From positions 310,001 to 374,000 of the forward strand of contig DF236970.1 in NCBI GenBank assembly GCA_000708835.1: DNA of 64,000 nt, given 5' to 3'. The translations under genes and the position numbers were made by a program. The stretch comes from Klebsormidium nitens (Eukaryota > Streptophyta > Klebsormidiophyceae > Klebsormidiales > Klebsormidiaceae). Positions 36,101-47,600 of this stretch are shown piece after piece (the first letter of the stretch is position 1; every line of letters starts with the position of its first letter). Below the pieces are notes generated by a model. The model was not told the DNA's origin and made no database searches. It saw only the letters and a program-made list of their open reading frames with translations.

Positions 36101-38980
36101 TGCACGCGCTGATGGGCGCGCGTATGAAGGCCGGCAAGTGGTAGGAGGTGCTCGCTCGTTTCCTGCGGATGAGGGAGGCGCACCCAGACCACCCTAATCT
36201 TCGTATCTAACAACTAGCATCTTCAATCTCTCTCACTTCCATCGATTCGTTACTTGATAGTTCGTGTTCCACGCGCTGATGGGTGCGTGCGGAAAGGCGG
36301 CAAGTGGCAGGAGGCCCTCGCCCTCTTCACGGCGGATGATAAAGGCGGCCCTTAACAACCTGCTCGGACCCTCTTTCTTTCTAGTACGTCCAAATCCTCA
36401 AGTACCCCAAAACCCTCTATCAACAGGTGGTGTTCCATGCGTTGATGGGCGCGTGCGGAAAGGCCGGCAAGTGGCAGGAGGCGCTCGCTCTTTTCCGGCG
36501 GATGAAGGAGGCGCTTACGGACGAGCCGCCCGGTGTGCTGACGTACAGCATCCTCTTCGACGCGTGCTTCGGGGCGCAGGGCGCGGAGGCGCTGCTGAAG
36601 GAGGCGCAAAAGGAGGGGAAGCGGCTGGAGATTACGCAGGGTAGGTCGCGGGGTTCCGGTTGTGGCAGAGACGTCTGCAGTTTGGGAGCTAGAAATTGAG
36701 AATGCGAAATTTGGATTTCGGTGATCCGCATCTGGATTTCTGATCTGAGAGGACGAATAACGGGATTGGGGCTTTTGGTTCGAGGGAAAGCCGGACCTGC
36801 GGGGCGCGACTCGGAGGGATGATGCGTTCGGATCCAACGGTTGGGACTCGAGAGGTTCGCGAAATTGAAGGTTGAGGTTCGGGGGCGCGGATATCTGTTG
36901 CCAATACCCGAGATAGAGTTCCATCCAGCTTACTGGGGCGTGGCGACTTAACACAAAACGGAACAAAAATGGATTAAAGAAGGCTTTCTGGTTCCTAAAA
37001 TGATACCACACTGTCACGCGCTGATGTCATCTTCTGGCGACCAGGCTACTGCTCCTATGGAACCCTTGTTGCTTTTGACGTCACATCGCATGCGTCCGTC
37101 TACACTCTGTTCAACGGCACGTTCAGAAGCACCGACATACGCTATCATAAAGACACCTCTAGAACTTTGGAGGATTGCGTCCGACCTTACGGCAACCTTT
37201 GCACTTGCTTGTCTCGAGTTGCTTTCATTGAAGCGCACCTCGCATGTCAGTCCTCACCGTCGTGATTGAATCGTCATCGGTGAACCTCTTGCAGGGATAA
37301 AGGCCGCGCTGAATCTGTATAGAGAAGGGCAGACGGCGGGCGTCTTCAAAAACTTCAGCGAAGATGATCTTACCAGGTAACTCTTACAACGTCAGCACAG
37401 GCATTTGAAGTCAGTGCGGGCGCCAACTCTTGATTTGACCTTTTCTTGGTTCCGTATCGACCAAAGTAAAGAGACGACACAACGGCAGCCAAAATTCAGC
37501 TTGTGCATCCTTTGAATGTCAGTCGGAAGCTGTAAGATCACGGGTCTGGCAACGCTTCCCGTGATCCGGTTCAGTCAGCCCACGTCCCTCAAATTGTGCA
37601 TCCTTTTAAGACAATAGGGCTTAAAAGGCCAGCTCGTCTCTGGCTCTTCAGAGCCTGCCAGTAGGTGCCGACAGACCTATGCCTGAAGCATAAAGAATCT
37701 CGGGTGAAAGGTACCTTGCCTCCAGCGCTTTGTCTCGACCAGGGGGAGCCTTGAGCAAATGCTATCTGTGCTCAAGGCAGAAACGGCAAGTTTGTTCTCA
37801 CCCCATGAGTGCGCTCCGTGAGTAACAACCTTATGCTGACTAGTACGGTCCGCTTGTCCGCAGGTGTGACATTCGGACGCTGTCACGGTCCGGAGCCGTG
37901 GTCGCGTTGCTGGCGCTGCTCGACCGGCTAAAAGAAAAGCCGCCCACTCTAGATCTGGTCGTGGTGACCGGGAGCGACAAGGCCAAGGTGAGCTCGACGT
38001 TCGATTTTGCGTCACACTTGCACAATCCGAACACCTTGTGTTTGTAACCGACACCATCTCTCAGGCTTGGCAACGTTCCTACGAAGTCGAACCACAATCA
38101 TCTCCGGACCTTTTTGCTATGTTGACGTGGGATCCTGAAGTCCTAGGACCGGCTTCAAAAGCCCTCTGAGAAGATTTTACATCCGTCCAGAACGTTGCGC
38201 GCGCACTTACGTGGATTGAGCTTGATTGAGAGCACAACTGAGTGTCAATCAAGTCGTTTTGAGCATGGGAGACGTGGGCCTTTTATTGCCGTCGTACAAC
38301 CAACCAAGACCGAACAGTCCTTAAGTGGCTCCTTGATTTCCAATTGCTCGGCATGTCAGACGTTCGGCAGCGACACTGAGCCCGGAGTTGAAAGTGCTGA
38401 GGAGCCAGTTGGGAATGATTCAGGCAGATGTTTGCTTAGGACATGGTCGAAATATCTTGCTAAGCTGTAGATGCTATCATGATTGGGATGAGATCTAGAC
38501 CCACCCCCCTTTATGTTTTCTTGCCGTGACTAACTGTTTGAAGCTTGCTCGGTTTCAAGGAAAGTCGCGTGTCAGTGAGAAGAACCTGGGACTCGATGAT
38601 GTACGAATTGGCAAGGGAGCCAAAGATTAAGCCTTCGTCCCTCCACTCTGATTTGACTAATAGAACGTTTATTCCTCCTTTGTGAGCAGGCGTTCATTGC
38701 TCGAGGGGCCACGAAGAAACCGACCGGGGGCCGGTTACCAAAGCTCGCGGAAATCGCTTTGTCAACGTTCAACGCACTGCAGCTGCCGTGCAAACCTTTG
38801 ACCACTTTGACGTTCCAAGCATTGACGGTAGAAGCCCCCGCGCTGCAGAAATGGTTACAAGGGGGAATTGAGGGAGGGGAGTCGCTAGCACGTCAGCAAA
38901 GTAGTGTAGAGTCCGCTGTCGGTAAGGCGCCGGAAGTGCTTGTAGGCAACAAGGGGACGATGGAGGCGCTTGCGACTTAG
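30146..38980 (+). CDS. Chloroplast-type PPR protein with MRL1-like C-terminus
   Basis: Organelle RNA-binding protein. Thirteen exons: 30146-30279, 31068-31341, 31724-31900, 32539-32640, 32992-33101, 33523-33643, 34179-34478, 35063-35200, 35627-35776, 36427-36640, 37295-37376, 37864-37987, 38690-38980. All phases close, giving 738 aa. The first 44 residues lack acidic residues almost entirely and look like a transit peptide. Residues about 145-560 form a run of roughly ten PPR helix pairs (KPDVIVFNTLLSAAERA, KANRTTFETLLQTVGHSGR, KPDGFTYSALVAACGKAGD, ALMGACGKAGKWQEALALFR). The C-terminus (CDIRTLSRSGAVVALLALLD, LDLVVVTGSDKAK, LQKWLQGG) resembles the end of MRL1, which stabilises rbcL mRNA, and faintly an SMR domain. 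MRL1 is longer (over 1,100 aa), so that assignment is tentative. Introns next to exons 3, 7 and 10 carry exon-edge copies. Confidence 0.88.
31970..32250 (+). repeat. Three downstream copies of PPR exon 3 3' edge
   Basis: The functional edge is GGAGAGCGCGCGCTGGTGGT...|GTGAGTGTCAAG, ending at 31900. Related copies lie near 31979 (GGAGAGCACGCGCCAGTGGT, with |GTGAGTGTCAAG kept), 32111 (after CGGTGTGCGGGCGCCAAAAG) and 32238 (after GACGGTGTGCCA). Spacing is 105-132 bp. Confidence 0.85.
34560..34740 (+). repeat. Copies of PPR exon 7 3' edge
   Basis: CCGAACGTGGAGACG...CGGCTG...AACACGGCCAGCAGG|GTGA recurs at 34588-34632, 154 bp after the functional edge (ends 34478). A weak third trace, GGTGGAGACATAG, lies at about 34718. 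Confidence 0.85.
35930..36355 (+). repeat. Three upstream copies of PPR exon 10 5' edge
   Basis: Exon 10 begins at 36427. Copies of GTGTTCCACGCGCTGATGGG and the following GGCAAGTGGCAGGAGG text start at about 36264 and 36097. A more decayed one lies at about 35940 (AGCCCTCGCCCTTCTT). Spacing is 165-176 bp and the copies are increasingly diverged with distance. Confidence 0.88.
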
Positions 38981-39307
38981 CTTTTGTCTAGACTGGGTTA
39001 TGCCAGGTGTGGCTGTATTCTAGTTTGTTTTCATTAGGTAATTGCAGGTGATCAGCATGCTTTGGTTTGCGAGATCTGTTGGAAGCGAAAAAACCAACTA
39101 GTCAGAATCGTAGGCATCTACAATGGGCCTCATTCCATTCTTTCCAATGTCGAGCATCCTCTAACAGGTCAGTACCTGAAAGGATCGATCGACAAAGATT
39201 GTTCTTGCAGCTTTCGAAGCACATCCTGTTTGCGCCAGACAGAATTGCGCCATGTGGCGCGGCTCAGCTGCATCACAGGCCGCTTTTAACCGCCCTCAGG
39301 GCACGGG

Positions 39308-39502
39308 TTGTGGACTGAGCTCCAGGTTGCGGAACGGCGGGGCCTGTTTGACACCATCCAACATGATCGACTCTTTGTCAGACCGGCTCTGGCATGCTAC
39401 ATTCAGCGGCTGTATTCTTTGTTCCTAATCAACTTAAGTAAGGGCAGGGCGGCTAGGCGGGCGAACTTTCCAATTTGCATGCTAGTGGGGGTACCGTCCT
39501 GA
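39308..39502 (+). mobile_element. Possible relic of a non-LTR reverse transcriptase
   Basis: The frame reads RRGLFDTIQHDRLF...CYIQRLYSLF and ends near VGVPS. FDT-x-x-HDRL, a following R-LY segment and a GVP-like block recall the RT palm region (AFDT..., GVPQG) of LINE-type elements. The catalytic FADD box and the rest of the domain are absent or out of frame, so at best it is a broken fragment. Confidence 0.25.
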
Positions 39503-39891
39503 TCGACATTATGGTGCACGCCGTTGCGACTTCAGCGTGGGTTCGCGCACAAAAACATTCCAGAGTACAGCTAGCCATAGTAAGTAAATAGATAAACATC
39601 TCCCCCATGTCATGCGCGCATGTTCATTGACTTGGAGCGTGAGTCTGAATGCTGGCATCCTAAAGCTGATCGAACCATCCCAACCATGCCCTGACCGTCG
39701 GACGAGTCTCGTAAGCTTCCTGTTGATTCGAAGCACCTCGAAGTGCATGTTCGAGTCCGAGCTCCATGCAACGTGCTCAGCCTGTCTGCCTAGCTGGCCT
39801 TTAACATGGTGAGAGTCTGACGCCACATGCGCACGACTCGGACGTACAGGCCCGACTTGTGCATGACGGCCGGGGAGCGGCGAACTACCGG

Positions 39892-39950
39892 GGGGTCGGG
39901 CCGGCCATCGCCGCAGGCGATGGGTGGTCGGGCCCGCAGGGCCCGACCCC
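39892..39950. repeat. Nested GC-rich hairpin
   Basis: GGGGTCGGGCC (39892-39902) pairs with GGCCCGACCCC (39940-39950). Inside it, CCATCGCC (39905-39912) pairs with GGCGATGG (39916-39923) across a 3-base loop. A CAAT-rich run (about 39980-40001) and tttattttatagtcccg follow, as often seen at retroelement ends. Confidence 0.7.
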
Positions 39951-42900
39951 TTGGGCCTCCTCAAACGTTTCACTAAGGTCAATCAATTTCAATCAATCAA
40001 TTTATTTTATAGTCCCGTAGGAGCCATGGGTGGCTCATGAGACAAGGTCTGAATGTAAGTCAACAAGGTAAGTCGGTCTTTTGGCAGTGGTATGACCTAC
40101 ACGCGAGCAATCACCGCAGAGGAACTCTACAGAGGTTCCGTAAATTTCAACCTCGTCTGCATGGCATTCGAAGGTGACCGTCGGGCCAGATCCTATCAAA
40201 ATCGAATCGGGAAGCTAATAGGGATTATCGGTCTTTTACCGCGCCGGCACTGCAAATTCAATTTGAATGCAGCGTGACTGTCCTGGCAATGGGCATCACT
40301 GTCAGCGATTCAGCATGATGCTCTTCAGCTCCTGTTCTAGTAGGTACGCAGGCTTGACGGCGCACTTGGAAAGCGCATAATAAAGTTAATATCATGCAAG
40401 ACTTATCGGTATTCAGCCGGCAGTGACTTCTCATCCCTTGCCATAGTTGAATGCAACGTTTTCGTTAGTAGTACTGCCAGGATTGGACTTTATCTCACTT
40501 TCCAATGATACAACATCTTCCTTTCGGGACACGTTGCATTATGATGGCAAGGTCGGCAATGGGCATGCTGTGACGCGACTCGGATCTTAGCTGAATGTAG
40601 ATCCCAGATCCGGATTGCGTCACATGGTGGGTCTGCCACATGACATGCCAGGTGATTTTTCATGCTCATGTTGAAGGACAGACCACCATACAGTGATGTG
40701 CTCCGCATTTCAAACGATCGAAGCATATGCTTGCTAAGTCGTATTATCTTTCACTGGACACGCTCTGGATGACTACGTTTACATTGACCAACGGCGGCGC
40801 TATTCCGGTCGAGGGGCTGGCAACGCACCCGAGTGTCAACGATGATCCACGGCAAGATTTGAATAGCCAATGGTGCTACTTTTCATCCGCTGTGATACAG
40901 CTCAAGCTTATACCCTGTCCTTCTTGTGCCATCTGCTCCATGTTCTTAGCAGATCTCATAGGATGGCTCAGTTCTTGAAAGCAGACCTAGATGTTGACCC
41001 TCCGATGTGCACTTCATGCACAACTTCATTCGACAGATCTACGCACACCTGCAAGGAAGGGAAACTGTATGTTCAAATGCGAGGCACGAAAGGGGCTCAA
41101 TAGCATGCTCTGTCAGGTTGACTGCTGCCCAAAGTGCATCAGCAGAATCCGTGCAGGCAATCTAGATGACTGTAGGCATGGTTTCCTTGGTCGATTTTCA
41201 GTGCCAAGAAGATTCACAGAAGTTGCGCCGGAATGATCATAAGCAATGCTGATGATCCTGGTCATTGTCAAGGGCTTCTCATATCCTTGACAAAGCCTAC
41301 AGTGCACTTGTGGGCCCGGGATTCATTCTGAAGTGTTGCCCATTGAAGCAAGTCAATGAACGTGCCAATCAGTCTTGCGCTGGCAAACTAGAAAGTTTCC
41401 AACAACCACGAAGCAGAGATATCAACGGCGGCTGACCTGCTGTAGTGCATGGAGCACTAGATGCTTGAGGTGGGCGGAAGCAACCGGGCGTCTGCAATTC
41501 TTGAAAAAGAAGAGCATTTTGAATCTGTATGAAGAGCAACCAAAAAGGAGTGGGTATTATGATGTATTGAGCATCAAAAAGAAGACCAGTAAGGATCAGA
41601 CCCACCGCAACAGCATATGCCACAAAGAAAGGATCGGAGAGAAGATAGAGAGACAGGGTGATTTGGCAACAATCTGGGTGATTTCGAAAAAGCTTATTTA
41701 CCACTTGAGAATCGTCTCCACTTTACCCACACTAAGCACTTTGTTCCAGCGGTTTTGAGAGTATCAGTTGCAAAAGTGATCACTGAGAGCCAGCCAGAGC
41801 CTGTTCACATGCTTGGAATATAAGGTATCTGCACACCTGGGCATGTGGAGATGTCCTCGTTCTGCATTGAAGTTATAAGTCCTACCGGCCAGCTCTCAGA
41901 AGGCCTGCCGCTGGCGGGATCTGAGACGACCTGACATTTCAGGTACTCAAATCTGCATAAGAAGCAATGAGGAATTGAGAGATCAATCGTAAAAAGTGCA
42001 AAGAAAGTTTGGATCTGTGTCAAGACTTTTCAAAGAAGCATTCTGATAAAGCGCATCCTCCTGGCGCATGGTGCAGGTTGCACCGACTTCCACCGACTTC
42101 CTGAAGGGGAGACGGAGAACCAAAAGAAAAGCAAAAAGTGCTCGAGAGACTCACGGCAGCATGGGTGCAAATCTTGGCCCCCACCTGAACACGTTGAAGC
42201 CACGCTTCTTTTGCACCAGAGTGCACTCTGTTTTGGAAGGCGGACCTGCGGTGGTGCTCTGCGTGACCCCAGCCAAAGCTGAACTGCGTCAAGAATGCAT
42301 TGGATCATGAGTTGATGAGATGCATTCTGATATGTCCACTTACTATCCAATATTTGCGTCGGCTCTTCTGATGCATAAACGTGAGCTACACCCTGTCACA
42401 GGTCCCTGTATGTCTCTAGCGAGGCGTATTTCAAACTACTTACAAGTACCCAAGTCACCAATGCATAAGCAAAGGACCTTTCACCAGATTATCATTCTTT
42501 CGCGTGCAGAAAGCTGAAACAGGTCTAGGTACAAAGCTGAAACAAGCTCGGCACAGACCTTAAGAGACGCTCAGTCGTACTCTTGAGCGCAACCCTGCGA
42601 TCCAGGAGCCAGCATCTACGTCTCAGGCTGCAGAGCCTGCGGATGGTTGTAGCGTTGGATGTAAGTGCTTGGATTCAAAACTCCAAAATCGAACGACCAG
42701 CGCTTGAGCTTTTTGCAGTCCCGCAACATTCCTACTCTTTCTGACCAGCCCAAACATAAGGAATACTTTGAGCAGCTCTGCCGCATCTGGAGTCTGAGAA
42801 GAACTAAATAAGCGCGATCCAAAAGCCATCGCTTTCTTGCGCGCAGGCTCCCTTTTTGGAGAACCCATTGCATTGCCATGGCGCCGCTGCCTAAGAAACA

Positions 42901-43435
42901 AACAGAACTTATGCGCCGTTGAGCTTTTCAGCTAGCAAGCCTTCTTGTGCATTTCTTCTGCCTGCCAGTGCAGGGGAGGCGCGCCTCAGGCTGTGGTTGA
43001 TTGATTGAATCTGCAATGCTGGTTCATCGACGACCGTGGCAGCCATGCCAGCGTCGCACCATTTACTCCATTTTAAATTGCACCCACAGATGTCTGGAAC
43101 TTTGGGAAGTTTTCCGAACCGTAGATGAGAATGCAAAGTTGTTCAAGGCGTCGGATTGAAAACTTCTGCACTAAAGTCAGAGACGTCCGCTGTCAGACAG
43201 AAAGTTGTCTGAACCATCCGATCTTCCAGAGAAGTTTTTGAAGAAGTTGTTGCATCCGCAGATGAAAGTTTCTGAAGTTTGAAGGGCCGTCCGATGGGTC
43301 TGCACAAAAACTTCTGATTGGTCCGGCGGGCTCGACGCTCAAAAACTTCGCCGTGCGCGGGGCGAAGCCCAGAGTCCGAGTCTTCATTCAGCCAGTGCAA
43401 CATGGCGGCCGGCCGAACCCTGAGGTTGCAGAATT

Positions 43436-43859
43436 NNNNNNNNNNNNNNNNNNNNNNNNNNNNNNNNNNNNNNNNNNNNNNNNNNNNNNNNNNNNNNNNN
43501 NNNNNNNNNNNNNNNNNNNNNNNNNNNNNNNNNNNNNNNNNNNNNNNNNNNNNNNNNNNNNNNNNNNNNNNNNNNNNNNNNNNNNNNNNNNNNNNNNNNN
43601 NNNNNNNNNNNNNNNNNNNNNNNNNNNNNNNNNNNNNNNNNNNNNNNNNNNNNNNNNNNNNNNNNNNNNNNNNNNNNNNNNNNNNNNNNNNNNNNNNNNN
43701 NNNNNNNNNNNNNNNNNNNNNNNNNNNNNNNNNNNNNNNNNNNNNNNNNNNNNNNNNNNNNNNNNNNNNNNNNNNNNNNNNNNNNNNNNNNNNNNNNNNN
43801 NNNNNNNNNNNNNNNNNNNNNNNNNNNNNNNNNNNNNNNNNNNNNNNNNNNNNNNNNNN
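43436..43859. other. Assembly gap (424 N)
   Basis: A run of N. Open frames that cross it are artefacts. Flanking sequence is GC-rich on both sides (GGCGGCCGGCCG; AGTGGCGGCGGCGG). Confidence 0.97.
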
Positions 43860-44254
43860 CAGTGGCGGCGGCGGTTCTTCCAATGATGCCATGACGCGCA
43901 TAGAACAGCTCCAGTGCTTTCACGAGCGCCTTTCATTGTGCTGATCAAAAGTAGAGGAGGTATCTGAAACGACCTTCAAGTTCAGTTGTTTAAAAGCTGC
44001 AGGGAAGACACTAGTTGGTGAAGAGGTGAAGGTGCGAAGTGCAGAAGTGAGAGCAGGGCGAGGGGTGGCGTTCAACAAGTTTGAGTGAAGGGAGGAAGCT
44101 TGAGACCTGGAGTAGTCAGGGATTTCGAGATTTCTGAAGCTCTGAGAGTCAGAAGCATGCTTGCAGGGCTTTGCAAAAGGAATATCTCAGCTGGTGAGCA
44201 GAATTTGGGTTTCCGCCTCAAGCCCGAAGGCAGCAGCTATCAATCGACGCAAGC

Positions 44255-46079
44255 ATGCAGCGGCCAAGCGTTTACGTTGGTGTGCCAGAGCCGAGCTCTG
44301 GCTACCTCTCCAAAGCCTCCCCACGCCATGCCTCTCCAGCCTATGCTGCTACTGAAATCGTGGAAGAGCAGCTGGTGACCAGCCATGAGAAGCCGGCCGT
44401 AAAAAAATCTGTGTGGTCTATGAAGCCAGAGGAGACGGTGCATCTGATACCTCTCATATTGGTGCTGAGCGGTCTCATTGTGAGCCTCCCAACGTTCTAC
44501 AATGCATACCAGGGTGAGTTTGACTTCTGCACCGTTTGCTCTCTTACTCATCTGCAAGTAAGGAAATGTCTCTACAAAAATCTATGGGAGAAACATACAA
44601 TTCCGCCTCTGTGAGAAACTCCTCTTTCCAAAGGTTAAGAGTGCTGCAATCGCTCAAGAGTCTGAGTTCCACTGCCTCTGGTGTGTGATGTGATTGTCCT
44701 TTCTACAAACAGCTGAAAGTACGTGGAGATCTGAAGCCCTTCGCAAAGGTCAATTGCTATCTGGAGTTTGTTTGGACTGTTTTAGTTCCACAGAATCTGA
44801 GTTGTCTCACATTCTGGAAACCATATTGCAACTCGTTCACTTTCTGCAGAGAAACCGAAATCCCTCTGGACCTCTGAAAACGTTTCAAACCATGCTGGGG
44901 TGCCATGTCTTCCTGACTCGTCCATCAGACAGAGTCATCTGACTTGGGAGCCTAAGAAAAGCTTGGCAGAGATTGTTGACTGGAAGCTTCTGCTTCAGAT
45001 GAGAACCACTTTAACCTGAGCTCTGGGGTTGGTCCCATGTTAGTGGAATGAGCTTTGGAAGCCTGAGTATGCATGACATGGGGCACTTTTTGTGATTTCT
45101 GGATAGGATTGTCCTAGTTGACAGCAGCTGTTCCGATGAACTTGCTTCAAAGCCCTTTCATACTCACAGCTTGCCGTTTAGACTCATCTACAAGTTGGTG
45201 AAGTTAGTAAGGTCGATCTTCAGAAGCTTTTCATTCTGAGCTGACTGTCCGAATTCCACATAACGTGGCTAGATTGATGCTGACATACAGGACTATTTCG
45301 CTTTTGATTTTCTGCAGGCAGGGGCCACTCCTCGGCCCTACTTTGAAGCTCCCCAACCAAGCATGATTGACAGCTGGCCGTGAACCTTTTGAGATACTCA
45401 ACAGATCTCACTGCGAATCGAAGACAAGCTGGCACCAGCTAGCTATTATGGTTAGGGAACACAATCTGAGCTCCAATGAGGTTCTGTCACACAGTACTCT
45501 GTGGTAGGACAGATTTGACACCAACTCCCAGGATTCACCTGCTAACAAATTGTATTTGTTTTTTTGACAGGCTTGCCCCTCAGCACGACACACCGCTTGG
45601 GAGGCTCTTCTGCAGTCCAGATGCAGAGCATGGCGTCAGGCGACTCCATTCTGATCCATCCTGAGCTGGGGCGCAGCGTCAGGGACGCTTCCTACGAGGC
45701 GCTGAAGCTCTCGGCGAGTCAGAAAGACTGGGAGGATGCGCAGCCGTCTGAGGAGGTGGTAGCCCTGCGGAAAGCGGAGAAAGAGCTCAAGAAGAGGAAA
45801 GTGAGGAGTGCAGGCCTCGGTGCAATTTTCAAGAGCGCAAAGACGGGGGATGCTGGCATCGAGAATGTTGTTCAGAAGGTTGGGGACGCTGTGTTTGAGA
45901 CGGAGGAGAAGAGCGTCGCGGCGGGAGGGGAGAGAATTGCGGCAGCAATAAAGAAGATCGACCCGACCAAGAAGGACAAGAAAAAGGGTGGAAAGCAGGA
46001 AAAGAAGAAGAGCACAACTAAGGGGGAAGGAAAGAAGAAGGGGCAGAAGACAGCGGGAGAGGGGCGACCGGAGCATTGA
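44255..46079 (+). CDS. Single-span membrane protein with lysine-rich tail, unknown function
   Basis: Two exons, 44255-44513 and 45571-46079 (CAG G|GTGAGT; TTTTTGACAG|GC), phase 1 closing, giving 255 aa. I do not recognise the family. The first 65 residues are polar. A hydrophobic segment near residues 69-88 (IPLILVLSGLIVSLPTFYNA) should span a membrane once. After the splice comes a helical, charged region (LSASQKDWEDAQPSEEVVAL, then KAEKELKKRK). The last 40 residues are extremely lysine-rich (KKDKKKGGKQEKKK). The lysine tail could bind nucleic acid or acidic lipid; that is only inference. Coding is supported by splice quality, phase and biased composition, not by homology. An ATG 12 residues downstream is absent, so the chosen start is the only reasonable one. 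Confidence 0.7.
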
Positions 46080-47600
46080 GTTTGTAGACGGCCGGAAACA
46101 GAAGCGGACGACCGAAGACTTTTACTGACAGTATCAGTTGTCGTATCTGAACGGGTTGGATAACAAAAAATCTAACTAACGGATATTGTATGGGGTAAAG
46201 ACGAATCTGCCTGTTGGATCCGAGCCTGGGCCAAAGGAGCTGCACTTAGTGAATGAAAGATTCTCTGCCAAGGCTGGGTGGGGTGTTCTGACTTGGAAGT
46301 ATCTGTCACGGACATCCGACGCAGCCCTTTGACATAGAGATTCTGCTTTATAAATGCATGGGACGAAGAAAAGAAATGCCGCACGTAGCGAGGCCATCTA
46401 CAGATACATAGAACCGGTAAGCTTACAATGGAGAATCTCAAAAAGCAGGCTGGCGGTAGAGTATGAGATGCACTTGTGCCCCCAATTGAAGCATAAAGTG
46501 GCAAGTAGTCAAAAGGAGGCCGATGCGTTCGTTGAGTCTCTGCCGCCTTCACGAAAGACAGAGTAACTGTATAGGTATGTACAAACATCGTATTAAATGA
46601 CTGGAGCAAGTCGCACAGGATGCGCACAGGAATCGGTAGACACATACTGATTCTCGTGTAGTGAGACACAATAAGATCAATACAAGGACCAATATATGAT
46701 TTAGACAGAACTGCCTATGAGTGATAATTGGCATGGGGGCCAGCCAGCTTAATTACCGGCCTTCTGATTGAGCCTGGTGTGCTAACTCTTAATCACCTCG
46801 GTGAGTAAGTTCGGACTGGCATCATGCGCCGACTCTCCAATCTTTACGCCAGCCCAAATCGATCGTCTGAAGATGCTATCATATATGCGCAATCCGTAGA
46901 ATGTATCAGTTGCAAACGTCAAATGCAATATCGAATAGACTGACATCATTGAAAGAGTAAACAACGCTTGGTGCTAATTGAAGCTGCCGCAATAATGTGA
47001 CAGGGCGCGGCACGCGCACTTGAGTGATCGTGCAGGTCTTGAGATCGTCAAATGACTCTGATGATCGAAGCAACATACGGAACTTAATTCCACCCATATA
47101 TGCAGACCTTACACAGGAGCTAAGCTCAAGTTGTGCGCCACACCCGGCATGCCCATTTGTGCTCATTTGAGCTCAAGGATGTGCATCATGCATGTGATGC
47201 TGCTATTCTGGCATGCATGCATGTCCGTAATCCTTCATACTAAACGTTACGTAGATACCCCGGGCCCGGCCGGGCCTGCATTCTCACCTTGCTGCCGCAC
47301 CGATATTGAATTATCTAGTTTCGAATGAAGCCAACCAAATCATCTTAGAAATGATACATACAGCCGCGTCGCTCTGAGGCGAGCATACCCAGCGGGGAGC
47401 GGGCAGATTCTGCATGAGTAGGCTCTAAGAAACCTCCCACGATGCACCGTTCGCCAACACCAGCATGGTGCATGAACGGCGAAATCAGATGTGAGTTGAC
47501 AGATCGCTTTGAGTTACCATCGAAACTGCCAGGCGCTCGCAACAAGAGCTGTGCTTGGAAAGAGCAGCTTTTAAGGCTTGATTACGTAGGAACGTCCAGT
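46080..47600. other. Convergent intergenic region, no gene seen
   Basis: It lies between the 3' ends of the membrane protein gene (+) and eL29 (-). The longest open frame (46172-46669, minus) has no recognisable motif and an unlikely composition. Nothing else stands out. Confidence 0.5.

Larger units (their letters stand above)
38981..44254. other. Gene-poor stretch between PPR gene and membrane protein gene
   Basis: No supported host gene was found in 5.3 kb. It contains a weak reverse-transcriptase-like relic, a GC-rich hairpin, a CAAT-rich tail and a gap (all listed separately). Around 43150-43350 short variants of aaacttctg / agaagttttt recur in both orientations. ORFs near 40727-41236 are cysteine-containing but unrecognised and probably random. 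Confidence 0.45.

Noticed and set aside
41369-41704. 111-residue hydrophobic minus-strand frame
   Set aside because: Hydrophobicity comes from A/T-rich sequence; no conserved pattern, splice partner or recognisable motif.
43143-43948. Long open frames across the second gap
   Set aside because: Artefacts of N; flanks are not coding-like in a consistent frame.
46172-46669. 165-residue minus-strand open frame after the membrane protein gene
   Set aside because: No motif, no splice context and random-looking composition.
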